Source: Sorangium sp051521495
GTDB lineage: Bacteria; Myxococcota_A; Polyangia; Polyangiales; Polyangiaceae
Assembly: GCF_051521495.1 (NCBI RefSeq)
Contig: NZ_CP150355.1
Span: 434,001-498,000 of the forward strand
Direction: 5' to 3'
Length of the DNA: 64,000 bases
A program made the translations under genes and the position numbers. A model generated the notes under the pieces. That model made no database searches, was not told the origin of the DNA, and saw only the letters and a program-made list of their open reading frames with translations. Positions 37,164 to 46,084 of the stretch are shown piece by piece. Each line of letters starts with the position of its first letter. Positions within the stretch are counted from its first letter, which is position 1.

Positions 37164-38222
37164 GTGCCCGGCAGCGCCCCGCGCCGCGCCAGCGCGCCCG
37201 CCCTCCCGGCGCCGCCCGCGTCCGGCCGGCCCCTCCGCCGCGCGCTCGTCCTCGCCGCGGCGCCCGCGGCGCTCGCCCTCGCGCTCCTCCTCGCCGTGCT
37301 CCTCGGCGCCGAGCCCGTCTCGTTCGCGCGCGCGGTCGAAGGGCCCGGCCTCGACCGGACGCTCCTCGTCGACGTGCGCCTGCCGCGCGTGCTCCTCGCC
37401 GCCATCTCCGGCGCCGGCCTCGCCGCCGTCGGCGCCGCGTTCCAGGCGCTGCTCAGGAACCCGCTGGCCGAGCCGTACGTGCTCGGCGTCTCCGGCGGCT
37501 CCGCGCTCGGCGCCGCGATCGCGATCGCGCTCGGCGTCGGCTCGGCGACCGTCCTCGGCGCCACGCTCCTGCCCGCGGCGGCGCTCGCCGGCGGCCTCGT
37601 CGCGACGCTGGTCGTCTACGCCATCGCGCGCGGCGCGGCCGAGGGCACCTCCGGCGCCTCGATGCTCCTCGCCGGCGTGATCGTGAACTCCATCGCGGCC
37701 GGCCTCATCTCCTTCCTCAAGACGCTCGTCCCGCCCTCGCGCGCCCAGCAGCTGCTCCGGTGGCTCATCGGCTTCGTCGAGCTGCCCACGACCTCGGCCC
37801 TCCTCGGCGTCGCCGTCTACGTCGCCGCGGGCTGCGCCGTGCTCCTCGCCGACGCCGCGCGCCTGAACCTCCTCTCGCTCGGCGACGAGTCGGCCGGGAC
37901 CCTGGGCGTCGACGTCCGCGCCGTCGAGCGCCGGGTCTTCCTCGCGTCCTCGTGCGTGGTCGGCGCGATCGTCAGCCGCACCGGCCTCATCGGCTTCGTC
38001 GGGCTCATCGTCCCGCACGCGGTCCGCCGGCTCTCGGGCGCGGATCACCGGCGGCTCCTGCCGCTGTCGCTCGTGGCCGGCGCGGTGCTGCTCACCACGT
38101 GCGACCTTGTCGCGCGGCTCCTGTTCCGGTGGCTCGGCACGGAGCCGCCCGTGGGCGCGGTGACCGCGGTGCTCGGCGGACCGATGTTCCTCGTGCTGCT
38201 GCGGCGCTCGCCGCGCCTGTGA
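37164..38222 (+). CDS. FecCD/BtuC-type ABC transporter permease
   Basis: A 352-residue permease from GTG 37164; TTG 37152, overlapping the coaX stop, is also in frame. Eight to ten membrane helices are visible, with the family hallmarks RLPRVLLAAISGAGLAAVGA, FQALLRNPLAEPYVLGVSGG and TGLIGFVGLIVPHAVRRL, the last contacting the ATPase. It should import iron-siderophore, heme or cobalamin together with a binding protein and an ATPase, neither of which is adjacent. The gene is coupled to coaX, an unusual partner. Confidence 0.92.
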   Translation: MPGSAPRRASAPALPAPPASGRPLRRALVLAAAPAALALALLLAVLLGAEPVSFARAVEGPGLDRTLLVDVRLPRVLLAAISGAGLAAVGAAFQALLRNPLAEPYVLGVSGGSALGAAIAIALGVGSATVLGATLLPAAALAGGLVATLVVYAIARGAAEGTSGASMLLAGVIVNSIAAGLISFLKTLVPPSRAQQLLRWLIGFVELPTTSALLGVAVYVAAGCAVLLADAARLNLLSLGDESAGTLGVDVRAVERRVFLASSCVVGAIVSRTGLIGFVGLIVPHAVRRLSGADHRRLLPLSLVAGAVLLTTCDLVARLLFRWLGTEPPVGAVTAVLGGPMFLVLLRRSPRL

Positions 38223-38263
38223 GCCCGGCGCCCGCGGGGCCCGGAGGGCGCCTCGCGGGGCCC

Positions 38264-38662
38264 TCAGGTCATGCCGAGGAGCTTGTTCATGCTGGCCTCG
38301 TCCGCCGGCGTGAACGGGTAGCGATCGAACTCGGCGCTGGTGACCCACCGGAACGCGTTCACGGCCAGCGAGGCGAGCTCGCCGCTCTTGATGTGGCACT
38401 CGTAGAGGTACAGGTCGACGACGTAGCGCTCGTAGGGGTGGCTCACGAACGAGATCAGCTGGCCCACCTCGATCTCGACGCCCAGCCGGTGGCGGACCTC
38501 GCGCTTCAACGCGGCCGCGTCGGTCTCCGTCTCCTCCACGCGTCCCCCGGGGAACTCCCAGAGCATCGGGAGCACGGCGGTCGGGCGGCGCTGGGTGATG
38601 AGGTACCGGCCGTCCTGTTCAATCACGGCGGCGACCACGCGGATGGTGCGGACCATTTCCAT
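38264..38662 (-). CDS. Nudix-like protein with altered Nudix box
   Basis: A 132-residue MutT-type protein (MEMVRTIRVVAAVIEQDGRY, ITQRRPTAVLPMLWEFPGG). The Nudix box begins well (GGRVEETETDAAALKREV) but continues RHRLGV where the consensus has x-E-E-x-G. The two metal-binding glutamates are thus His and Arg. The overall fold looks intact, so it may have lost pyrophosphatase activity or use other residues. It is downstream of the FHA gene on the same strand, 90 bases apart. Confidence 0.85.
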   Translation of the reverse strand: MEMVRTIRVVAAVIEQDGRYLITQRRPTAVLPMLWEFPGGRVEETETDAAALKREVRHRLGVEIEVGQLISFVSHPYERYVVDLYLYECHIKSGELASLAVNAFRWVTSAEFDRYPFTPADEASMNKLLGMT

Positions 38663-38752
38663 GGCGAGTGCCTCAGGGGTGCTGAGCGTACGATCGGGCG
38701 TCGGGTTGTGCGAGCGGGACGGCTGCGTCCTCGGAGCTCCGGCGGCGCGCCC

Positions 38753-39853
38753 TCAGATGTTGATGCGGAACAGCTGCTGACCCATGAGCAGGATGTCGCC
38801 GCTGGTGATCTCGGTCTCGCCGAGGACGCGGAGGAACGTCCCGTTCGAGCTGCCCAGGTCCGTGAGGAACAGCCGGCCGCCCTGGAGCGAGATCTGGCAG
38901 TGGAGCCCGGAGACGTAGCCGTCCTCGGGGAAGAGGATGTCGCCGCGCTCGCGCCCGAGGTGCAGGCCGGTGTCGGGGACCGGGAACGCGTTGCCGGTCG
39001 CGTCCCTTCCGATGATGAGGGCCAGCCGCGCGACGTAGCCCTTCGACGGGCTGCCGAGCCGCTCGACGCCGTCGGGGGTCGTCGGCGCCGGGGAGAGCGG
39101 CTCGACGCGGACGATCTCCTGGCCGATGCGGAAGACGTCGCCGTTCTCGAGCTGCACCGGCGTGTCCCTGCGCAGCCTGCGGTAGACGCCGTTCAGCGAG
39201 CCCTCGTCCTTGACGAAGAGCCGCCCGCCCTTGATCGAGAACGTCGCGTGGCGCGGGGAGAGGTAGCTGTCGCCGCCGAAGATCGTGCCGGAGTCGCGCC
39301 CGATCACCGTGGGGTTCGTGGGCAGGGTGTACGAGCCGGCCTCGGTGCCGTCGGCCCGGAGCGCCGTCAGCACGACGTTCGCGGCGCCCGACGGGGAGAC
39401 GACCGGCGTGGACGGCTGCGCCGCCTGGCCCGCCGGCTTGAGGAGCTTGAAGCCGCACAGCGCGCAGAACTTGTTCGTCGGCGGGTTCGGCTCCTGGCAC
39501 TGCGGGCAGACGACCGTCCCCGCGCCGGCTGCCGCCGCTGGCGTTGCGGGAGCGGCCGCTGCAGCCTTCTTGCTGGCGCCGGTGTCCTCGCCGCGGGCCG
39601 GGGCGATGAACGCCGCGGGATCGACGAGCGCGGGCGGCGGGGGCGCGACCGCGGGGCCCTTCTGGGCCCCCGTGCCGACGGCGGTCGGCTCATCGCCGTA
39701 GTCCTTCGCCCGCGGAGCCGCCGGCACGCCGTGGGGCGGGGTGCCGGCCGCGAACTTTTTCGGCGCAACGTCGCGAGGCAGCTCGGCGCCGCAGCCGAGG
39801 CAGAACTTGTAATGGTCCTGATTTTCCTTGGAGCACTTCGGGCAGGTGATCAC
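38753..39853 (-). CDS. Zinc-ribbon protein with two FHA domains
   Basis: A 366-residue cytoplasmic protein. Two double-Cys zinc ribbons are seen: CPKCSKENQDHYKFCLGC at 4-21 and CPQCQEPNPPTNKFCALC near 115-132. FHA domain 1 lies at about 180-255 (VIGRDSG, LSPRHATFSI, DEGSLNGVYRR) and FHA domain 2 at about 275-366 (HLGRERGDI, VSGLHCQISL, DLGSSNGTFL). The key Arg, Ser/His and Asn positions for phosphothreonine binding are kept in both. It probably reads phosphorylation by Ser/Thr kinases, which are abundant in these bacteria. Confidence 0.93.
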   Translation of the reverse strand: MITCPKCSKENQDHYKFCLGCGAELPRDVAPKKFAAGTPPHGVPAAPRAKDYGDEPTAVGTGAQKGPAVAPPPPALVDPAAFIAPARGEDTGASKKAAAAAPATPAAAAGAGTVVCPQCQEPNPPTNKFCALCGFKLLKPAGQAAQPSTPVVSPSGAANVVLTALRADGTEAGSYTLPTNPTVIGRDSGTIFGGDSYLSPRHATFSIKGGRLFVKDEGSLNGVYRRLRRDTPVQLENGDVFRIGQEIVRVEPLSPAPTTPDGVERLGSPSKGYVARLALIIGRDATGNAFPVPDTGLHLGRERGDILFPEDGYVSGLHCQISLQGGRLFLTDLGSSNGTFLRVLGETEITSGDILLMGQQLFRINI

Positions 39854-40229
39854 CAGGCCTCCTCACAACGAGCGACCGGACGGGGTCCCAGGGCAAACGG
39901 CGGCGGGAGCATATTCGCCGCGGCCGCCCTCTGTCGACTGTCTGTCGCTCCTTCGCCCCTCGCGCGCCGCGTCGCGCGCCGCCGTCCGCCCGTCCGCTGG
40001 GGCGATGCCGCGCGACCGGCGCGGGCGGCGGTCGCGCGGCCGGCGCGAGCGGCCGCGGCTCGGCTGGCGGAGGCGGCGGTGGCTCGGCCGGCGGTACTGG
40101 TCAAATTTGAACAGGGAGGCGGGGAGAAAAAAACTAGCAAATCTCCCCGTCTCCCCGTGATCTTTCTCGGGCAAAGTTGACCACCACCCGGCTGGCGGGG
40201 GCGGCCGCGGCTCGGCCGGCGGGGGCGGC
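39854..40229. other. Intergenic region with a MITE-like insert
   Basis: This region lies between ruvA's stop and the FHA gene start. It contains the inverted-repeat element at 40098-40183 and, before it, GC-rich runs of the type GCGGTCGCGCGGCCGGCGCG and GGCTCGGC(T/C)GGCGG that recur on both sides of the element. No gene is supported. Confidence 0.6.
40098..40183. mobile_element. MITE-like inverted-repeat element, 86 bp
   Basis: Terminal inverted repeats TGGTCAAATTTG (left) and TGGTCAACTTTG (right, read in reverse complement) differ at one of 12 positions. Inside is a second inverted pair, GGCGGGGAGA and TCTCCCCG. The element is clearly AT-richer (AAAAAAACTAGCAAAT) than the DNA around it. It has no coding capacity. 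Confidence 0.6.
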
Positions 40230-40856
40230 TCACTTCGTCAGCAGCGCGAGCGCCTCGCGCACGAGGTCGCCGAGCGGAGCGCTGTCGACGCGCGCGCCGA
40301 GGGCGGCGACGGCGCGTTCGGCCTCGGCCGGGCGGTACCCCATGCGGGTGAGCGCGCTGTGCAGGAGGTCCTGCTTGGCGCCTGCGGCCGCGGGCGTCGG
40401 GGCGGCGGGGGAGAGCGGGGCCGCGGGGAGGTGGACGAGCTTGTCCTTCAGCTCGAGGACGAGCCGCTCGGCGGTCTTCTTGCCGACGCCTGGGATCGCG
40501 GTGAGGCGCGCGGTCTCCCGGCGGGCGATCACCGCGGCGAGCTCCCCGGCGCCGAGCGCGCTGAGGATGGCCATCGCGATCTTCGGGCCGATGCTGGAGA
40601 TGCCGATGAGCACGCGGAAGGCCGCCCGGTCCTCGCGCGTCGCGAAGCCGTAAAGGAGGAGCGCGTCCTCCCGCACGTGGGTGTGGACGAACAGCGTGAT
40701 CGCGTCCGAGCCGGCCTTCGCGTTCGCGGCGATGCCGCGCGCGCGCCCCACGGTACCGAGCGGGACGGTCACCTCATAGCCGACCCCGCTGACGTCGAGC
40801 ACGACGGTGCCCTCGTCGCCCTCTTCGACGATGTGGCCAGAGAGGCGGCCGATCAA
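40230..40856 (-). CDS. ruvA: Holliday junction helicase subunit RuvA
   Basis: 208 residues from TTG 40856 (LIGRLSGHIVEEGDEGTVVL); the usual MIGRLSG start is thus encoded with TTG. The OB-fold N-domain, the helix-hairpin-helix motifs (ISSIGPKIAMAILSALG and LTAIPGVGKKTAERLVLEL), an Ala/Pro linker and the C-terminal RuvB-contact domain (LLHSALTRMGYRPAEAERAV) are all present. It binds four-way junctions and loads RuvB. Its TTG overlaps the TGA of the upstream lipoprotein gene. ruvB and ruvC are not adjacent. Confidence 0.95.
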   Translation of the reverse strand: MIGRLSGHIVEEGDEGTVVLDVSGVGYEVTVPLGTVGRARGIAANAKAGSDAITLFVHTHVREDALLLYGFATREDRAAFRVLIGISSIGPKIAMAILSALGAGELAAVIARRETARLTAIPGVGKKTAERLVLELKDKLVHLPAAPLSPAAPTPAAAGAKQDLLHSALTRMGYRPAEAERAVAALGARVDSAPLGDLVREALALLTK

Positions 40857-41389
40857 TTGATCTTGGCCCCCTGCTGGATCCACCTGCGGATGGTGTCGCG
40901 CTTCGCCGAGGACAGGAGGTCGCTGTTGTAGGGCATCGAGACCCCGCAGCTGTCGGGGGCGCACTCGAGGTCCCCACAGCTCAGGGTGTCGTCGAGCTTG
41001 TGCATGAGGAAGCTGTGCGCCGGGTCGCCCGCCGTGATCCGCGGCATCCCCGACGACGCCCGCGACGCGACGCCGACGTTCTGGGCCACGATCTCGTCGA
41101 TCTGCGCCTGCGTGGCCTGATCGCCCAGCTTCGGGCCGAGATACGCGAAGCCGGCCGAGCCGGTCTCGGCGCCGTGGCAGGTCGAGCTGAACGAGCAGGA
41201 CCCCTGGAAGATGGGGAGGACCTCGGTCTCGAAGCTCACCTCGGGCGTGGCGCCGTCGAAGTTGCTGTAGTCGAAGCACTCGCTCGCCGCAGGCCCAGGG
41301 CCCTCGTCGTCGCCGCCGCACGCCGCGCCGGCGAACGCCGTCGCGACAAGGAAAATCAGGAAGAATTTCCGCACGTTTACCCCTCGCAC
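40853..41389 (-). CDS. Lipoprotein with cytochrome-c-like Cys-His motif
   Basis: 178 residues: MRGVNVRKFFLIFLVATAFA, then the lipobox GAAC. The mature part has FETEVLPIFQGSCSFSSTCH, a C-x5-CH motif like that in diverged cytochrome c or planctomycete-type domains, and DPAHSFLMHKLDDTLSC, MPYNSDLLSSAKRDTIRRWI, which match the second half of such domains (M-P ligand position). Whether heme binds is open because CxxCH is not exact. It is translationally coupled with ruvA. Confidence 0.8.
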   Translation of the reverse strand: MRGVNVRKFFLIFLVATAFAGAACGGDDEGPGPAASECFDYSNFDGATPEVSFETEVLPIFQGSCSFSSTCHGAETGSAGFAYLGPKLGDQATQAQIDEIVAQNVGVASRASSGMPRITAGDPAHSFLMHKLDDTLSCGDLECAPDSCGVSMPYNSDLLSSAKRDTIRRWIQQGAKIN

Positions 41390-41580
41390 CCAGAGATCCC
41401 GGGCCGGACCCTAGCAGAACTGCGCGCGCTCCGTAACGCGCGATGTCGTGCCGCCCACCTGGCGCGTCGGGTCGTTCCGGCGCGGCGGGCGCGCCGCCCC
41501 GCCGCGGAGCGCGCCGCGGGTGCACGGAGATCGCCGCGCGTTTGGCCGACCGGCGCGGCGGCGGGTAGGCTGGGCGTCGC

Positions 41581-41988
41581 ATGAGGATTGGCCTGGGCAT
41601 CGGCTCGATGGGGCTCGCGCTCGCCGCGCTCAACGTCGGTTGCGGCGGAGGGCAGGACGTGGTCGAGCGGCAGCTGTCCGAGCTGCGCGCGGAGCTCGTC
41701 AGGGTGCGCGCGGAGAACGCGGTGCTCGCGGATCGGGTGGGCTCGCTGGAGCGCTCGCGGGGCGGTGTCCGCGGCGCGGCGCGCCCTGACGAGGCCGGGG
41801 CGCGCGCCGTGCCCCCGGAGGAGCCGGACAGGCCTGACCTCGAGGTGGTGCGGCTCGCGCCGGAGGACGACGGCGCGCGGCCGCCGGTGCTCCGCTCGAC
41901 CGCGAACGGCGTCGTGATCGACGAGCCCCCGGGCGGATCGCCGCCGCCGAGCCCGCCACCTTCCACCCTGTCGAGGCGCAAGCGATGA
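41581..41988 (+). CDS. Small lipoprotein with coiled coil
   Basis: 135 residues starting MRIGLGIGSMGLALAALNVG with the lipobox LNVGC. Residues 27-60 (VVERQLSELRAELVRVRAEN) form a short coiled coil, followed by an unstructured Pro/Asp-rich tail. The arrangement resembles small Lpp- or YbgF-like periplasmic proteins. Its TGA overlaps the ATG of the LysM gene (ATGA), so the two are probably one operon. Confidence 0.75.
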   Translation: MRIGLGIGSMGLALAALNVGCGGGQDVVERQLSELRAELVRVRAENAVLADRVGSLERSRGGVRGAARPDEAGARAVPPEEPDRPDLEVVRLAPEDDGARPPVLRSTANGVVIDEPPGGSPPPSPPPSTLSRRKR

Positions 41989-43319
41989 AGTTCCCCGCGA
42001 AGGCAACGCTGATCCCGGTCTCCCTGGCGCTCATCGCGGCGCCGCCGCTGGCGCGCGCCCAGGAGCCGCAGGGCGGCGAGGAGGGCGCCGGACAGGGGCC
42101 GGGCGTCACCGTGGTCCAGCTCCCGAAGGGCGAGCCGACCGTCGAGACGCAGGTCGTGGTGCCCGGCTATCCGCAGCCGGGGTTCGATCCGAACGCCCAC
42201 TTGCCCTCGAGCTCGAGGGGCACGACGGACACGTCCCGCGCGTCGGACGGCTTCGACCTGGGCCGCCGCAGCGAGGGCCCCGCCTCGGTGAAGGGCAGCG
42301 CGAACGGGAGCTACGTCGTCGAGGGGCAGTTCGTGCCCGAGTCGCACTCGGTGCGGCGGGGCGACACGCTCTGGGACATCTCGGGCAAGTACTACACGAA
42401 CCCCTACGCGTGGCCGCAGGTCTGGGCGCTGAACCCGCAGCTCCAGAACCCGCACTGGATCTACCCGGGCGACCGGATTCGACTCCGCGACCCGAGCGAG
42501 GGCCCGACCCGCGGCAGCATCGGGTTCGGCTCGAACCAGGCGGGGCGCGGGACGCGGGTCCCGGCGAAGACGATCTTCCTGCGCGACCTCGGCTGGGTCG
42601 ACGACGTGAAGAAGGACACGTGGGGGGAGCTCCTCGCGAGCCCCGACGACCAGATGCTCCTCAGCGAGGGCGACGACGTCTACCTCCGCCTCTCGGACGA
42701 TCACGACGTCGCGATCGGCCAGGAGCTGACGATCTTCCGCGAGATCAAGAAGGTCAAGAGCGGCGATGTGCAGGGCGAGCTCGTGACGGTGCGCGGCACG
42801 GCGCGCGTGGATCGTTACAACCCGAAGACGCACATGGTGCGCGCGCGGCTCGTCGAGTCGCTCGACGTGGTCGAGCGCGGGGACAAGGTCGGCTCGGTGG
42901 TGCGGCGCTTCGACGTGGTGCCGCCCGCGGGCGCCGAGGCGGATCTCGAGGCGAAGATCATCGCGGCCGTCTACCCCTACCAGCTCGTCGGGCAGCACCA
43001 GGTGGTGTTCATCGACAAGGGCGAGAAGGACGGCGTGAAGCCGGGGCAGCGCTTCTTCGCGGTCCGGCGCGGCGACCGCTGGATTCAGCAGCTCGGGGGC
43101 GCCGGCAAGCTGGCGACGCTCCGGCCGCGGGTGCAGGACGAGCGCCCGGCGCAGGTCGACGAGCCGAAGTTCGGCGTCGACGAGGAGCTGCTGCCGGACG
43201 AGACCTACGCCGAGCTGCGGGTCGTGCATGTGCGCGAGCGCACGGCCGCGGCGCTCGTGACGCAGTCGATGTACGAGGTCGAGCGGGACGCCGTGCTGGT
43301 CTCGCGCAAGGGCCTCTGA
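41985..43319 (+). CDS. LysM-domain periplasmic protein
   Basis: 444 residues with a signal peptide (LIPVSLALIAAPPLARA-QE). LysM lies near 110-165 (HSVRRGDTLWDISGKYYTNP, WPQVWALNPQLQNPHWIYPG, DRIRL), the peptidoglycan-binding type with a Trp-rich insertion known from bacterial envelope proteins. About 270 further residues of mainly strand content follow (VYLRLSDDHDVAIGQELTIF, GELVTVRGTARVDRYNPKTH). It probably binds the cell wall and carries a structural or signalling module. Coupled with the small lipoprotein upstream. Confidence 0.88.
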   Translation: MKFPAKATLIPVSLALIAAPPLARAQEPQGGEEGAGQGPGVTVVQLPKGEPTVETQVVVPGYPQPGFDPNAHLPSSSRGTTDTSRASDGFDLGRRSEGPASVKGSANGSYVVEGQFVPESHSVRRGDTLWDISGKYYTNPYAWPQVWALNPQLQNPHWIYPGDRIRLRDPSEGPTRGSIGFGSNQAGRGTRVPAKTIFLRDLGWVDDVKKDTWGELLASPDDQMLLSEGDDVYLRLSDDHDVAIGQELTIFREIKKVKSGDVQGELVTVRGTARVDRYNPKTHMVRARLVESLDVVERGDKVGSVVRRFDVVPPAGAEADLEAKIIAAVYPYQLVGQHQVVFIDKGEKDGVKPGQRFFAVRRGDRWIQQLGGAGKLATLRPRVQDERPAQVDEPKFGVDEELLPDETYAELRVVHVRERTAAALVTQSMYEVERDAVLVSRKGL

Positions 43320-43445
43320 GCGGCCGCCCGCCGCGGTGCGCGCCCTGGCGGAGGCGCGGCGAGCTCACGATCCGCGACCGACGCGCGCTGACCGCGCAAT
43401 GTCTCCACGAGCGGGGCGCCGGCGCGGTATGATGTTCCGCCTGGC

Positions 43446-45089
43446 ATGCGTCGCCTCCCGGAAGTCCAGTCCGAGCTGAAGGGGGTGGATGGCGATCCTC
43501 CCACGCAGCGTTCCTTCGACAGCGCGACGGAGCGCGGCACGCCGAAGAGCGGATCGCTGGCCGAGGTGCTCGGCGAGGGGATCGTGCGCGGGCCCCGCTC
43601 GAGCGGGGCGCCTCCGAGCCTCGACGGCACCGCGCCCGAGGCGCGCGGCAACGCGCTGCGGGAGCGCGGCAACCTGCTGCTCCGGCGGAACGACTACGCC
43701 AGCGCCGGGCGCGACTACGACGAGGCGCTCGCGCTGTTCCAGGCGGCCGGCGACGCGCTCGGGCAGGCGCAGGTGCTCATGGATCGCGGCGCGCTGCGCC
43801 TGCGGGAGGGCGTCCCCGTGCAGGCGGTGCGCGACTACGACGAGGCGCTCGCGCTGTTCCAGGCCGCCGGCGATCGCGCGGGGGAGGGGGACGCGCTGCG
43901 GGCGCGGGGCTTCGCGCGCGCCGAGGAGGGCGATCTCGGCGGCGCCGTCTGCGACTACGATCTGGCGATCCAGCTGTTCCTGCAGCTCGGCGATCGCGAG
44001 CCGCTCAAGCCGCGGGCCGGGTCGCGCGGGGCGCCTGCCGACGTCGACGTCGCGGAGCCGCCCCGCACGCGCCCTCACGGCGCCGCGCACGGGCGGGCGC
44101 TCAAGTCGCGCGGCGACCTGCGGGTCCGCCTCCGCAACCTCGCGGGAGCGGCGCGCGACTACAGCACCGCGCTCGCGCTGTTCCAGGGCGCGGGCGATCG
44201 GGGCGGGCAGGCCAGCGTGCTGAAGGCGCGCGGCGACCTGCGGCTCGGCCAGGACAACGTGACGGGCGCCGCGCGCGACTACGACTGGGCGCTCACGCTC
44301 TACCAGGCGACCGAGGACCACCTCGGGCAGGCCGGCGCGCTCAAGGCGCGCGGCGATCTCCGGGTGCGGCAGGGGGACCTGGCGGGCGCCGAGAAAGATT
44401 ACGATCAGGGGCTCGAGCTGTTCACGGCGACGCGCGACGTCCTGGGCCAGGCCGCGGTGCTGAAGGCGCGGGGCGATCTGCGCTCCGTGCAGGAGGACCT
44501 CGTGGACGCGGTGCGCGACTACGACCGCGCGCTCGCGCTGTTCCGCACGGGCTTCGAGCGCCGCGGGCAGGCCGCGACGCTCAAGGCGCGGGGCGATCTA
44601 CGCCGCAAGCAGTTCGAGCTGGTGGCCGAGCTCGTGGGCGTCGCGGCGGCCGACGCGTCGGATCTGGAAGAGGCGCTGTCGGACTACGAGCAGGCGCTCG
44701 TCCTGTTCGAGGTGCTCGAGGACGGCGCGGGTCAGGCAAGCGTGCTGCGGGCGCGGGGCGATCTGGCGCGCATCCAGGGCGATCTCGGCGGGGCGCTGTC
44801 GCTCTACCTCGGCGCGAAGCGGCTCTTGGAGGTGTCGGGCAACGCCGCGGAGCTCTCGGCGACCCTCGCCGAGATCGCCCGGACGCACGCGCTCGCGGGC
44901 CGCGTGGCCGAGGCGCGCGCCGCCGCGGAGCAGGCGCTCGCGCGGGCCGATCGCGCGACGAGCGCCGAGTCCCGCGAGCTGGCGGAGGCGGTCCTCGCCG
45001 GTCGCATCGCGGCGCCCGAGGAGGCCGGCGCGCGGCGCGACTCCAGGATCCCGGGCGGCCTGAAGCGGCTCGAACGAGAGCGGTCCTGA
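43446..45089 (+). CDS. TPR-repeat protein
   Basis: 547 residues with at least nine 40-residue TPR-like repeats following the consensus KARGDLRxxQxDLxGAxxDY then DxALxLFxxxGDxxGQAxVL. There is no signal peptide; the first 65 residues are polar. The repeats form a helical scaffold for protein contacts. One repeat is interrupted by an Ala/Pro/Arg-rich linker near 195-215. The frame is uninterrupted and the codon bias strong. No fused domain is seen. Confidence 0.88.
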   Translation: MRRLPEVQSELKGVDGDPPTQRSFDSATERGTPKSGSLAEVLGEGIVRGPRSSGAPPSLDGTAPEARGNALRERGNLLLRRNDYASAGRDYDEALALFQAAGDALGQAQVLMDRGALRLREGVPVQAVRDYDEALALFQAAGDRAGEGDALRARGFARAEEGDLGGAVCDYDLAIQLFLQLGDREPLKPRAGSRGAPADVDVAEPPRTRPHGAAHGRALKSRGDLRVRLRNLAGAARDYSTALALFQGAGDRGGQASVLKARGDLRLGQDNVTGAARDYDWALTLYQATEDHLGQAGALKARGDLRVRQGDLAGAEKDYDQGLELFTATRDVLGQAAVLKARGDLRSVQEDLVDAVRDYDRALALFRTGFERRGQAATLKARGDLRRKQFELVAELVGVAAADASDLEEALSDYEQALVLFEVLEDGAGQASVLRARGDLARIQGDLGGALSLYLGAKRLLEVSGNAAELSATLAEIARTHALAGRVAEARAAAEQALARADRATSAESRELAEAVLAGRIAAPEEAGARRDSRIPGGLKRLERERS

Positions 45090-45510
45090 GCCGCGCCCGG
45101 CGCGGCGATTGCCCGACCTGAGCCGCGCACCGAGGACCCGAGCGCCCCGCGCCGGGACAGGAGAAAGGCCCTGACGGCGCTGATGGCGAGTTGGCCCGAG
45201 CGCCGGACAGCCATCCTGACACCCACCGGCTGCTGGCGAGAGCAGGGATGGCCGATAGAGGGGTGTCTCCTTCTCGAGAGCCTCCGGAGAGCGCCGTCTA
45301 TGTGTACGGCACAAATCCAGGCGCACTACGGCGCGAGTGGCGCGAGCCCCTCCGTACGTGTCGGCGCGGCGTCGCGCCGCGGTGTGATGATCCGCCGTCA
45401 CGACAGATTCGCTGCACCACGGCTGCGCGAGCTCGTGGCAACGCTGCTTCCTGGTTGGCCGCCGCGTGCGCTTCGGGATAGAAAAGAGGGTCTTACGGGG
45501 AGTCATCTAC
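45090..45510. other. Intergenic region without a supported gene
   Basis: Frames present here are short and carry no recognisable motif. The final 30 bases, with GATAGAAAAGAGGG and GGGGAG, are AT-richer and hold the ribosome-binding site of the next gene. No palindrome of note was seen. Confidence 0.5.
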
Positions 45511-46083
45511 ATGAAGAGAAGCTTGAAAGCCGTGCTCGCCCTGTCCGCTGCGCTCGCTCTGCTCGGCGTCGGCACGCCCGCGGACGCGACGACGGCCGTC
45601 CTGCTCTCGCGCGAGGAGCTCGTGCGCCAGTCGGGGACGATCGTGCGCGTGATCGTCGGTCGATCGTACACGACGGAATCCGACGACAGAAAATCGATCG
45701 TGACCCGCACCGAGCTCACGGTCACCCAGCCGCTCAAGGGGAGCGAGGCGGAGAAGGGAGGCTCGAAGGTGATCGTGCTGGAGCAGCTCGGCGGGACCTA
45801 CAACGGCAAGACGCAGCGGGTGCTCGGCGACGCCAAGCTCTCGCCAGGCGAGGACGCCGTGGTCTTCCTGCGCCCGGGCGACAAGGGGCGGTGGCACCTC
45901 ACCGCGCTGGCGCTGTCGGCCTATCACGTGGACCCGAAGGGCATGGCGCGGCGCACCCTCGAGGGGCTGAACCTCGTCCGGCGGAGCGGCAGCGCGCTCG
46001 TGCCCATCCATGCGCCCGTCGAGGAGGTCGAGCCCATCGAGAGCCTCATGACGGACGTGGTGCGTATCGCGGGAGGGAAGTGA
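45511..46083 (+). CDS. Secreted hypothetical protein
   Basis: 190 residues from ATG 45511 (MKRSLKAVLALSAALALLGV, cleavage near ADA-TT), with GGGGAG upstream. The mature protein is mainly strands: VLLSREELVRQSGTIVRVIV, RTELTVTQPLKG, KVIVLEQLGGTY, DAVVFLRPGDKGRWHLTALA. No catalytic residues are apparent. Similar small exported proteins occur next to metalloproteases in myxobacteria. The matrixin gene follows one base after its TGA, so the two are probably made together. Confidence 0.75.
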   Translation: MKRSLKAVLALSAALALLGVGTPADATTAVLLSREELVRQSGTIVRVIVGRSYTTESDDRKSIVTRTELTVTQPLKGSEAEKGGSKVIVLEQLGGTYNGKTQRVLGDAKLSPGEDAVVFLRPGDKGRWHLTALALSAYHVDPKGMARRTLEGLNLVRRSGSALVPIHAPVEEVEPIESLMTDVVRIAGGK

Positions 46084-46084
46084 G

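Noticed and set aside
40230..43229. A 999-codon minus-strand frame containing ruvA
   Set aside because: Only the last 208 codons encode RuvA; the rest is antisense to the LysM gene. The start is the TTG at 40856.
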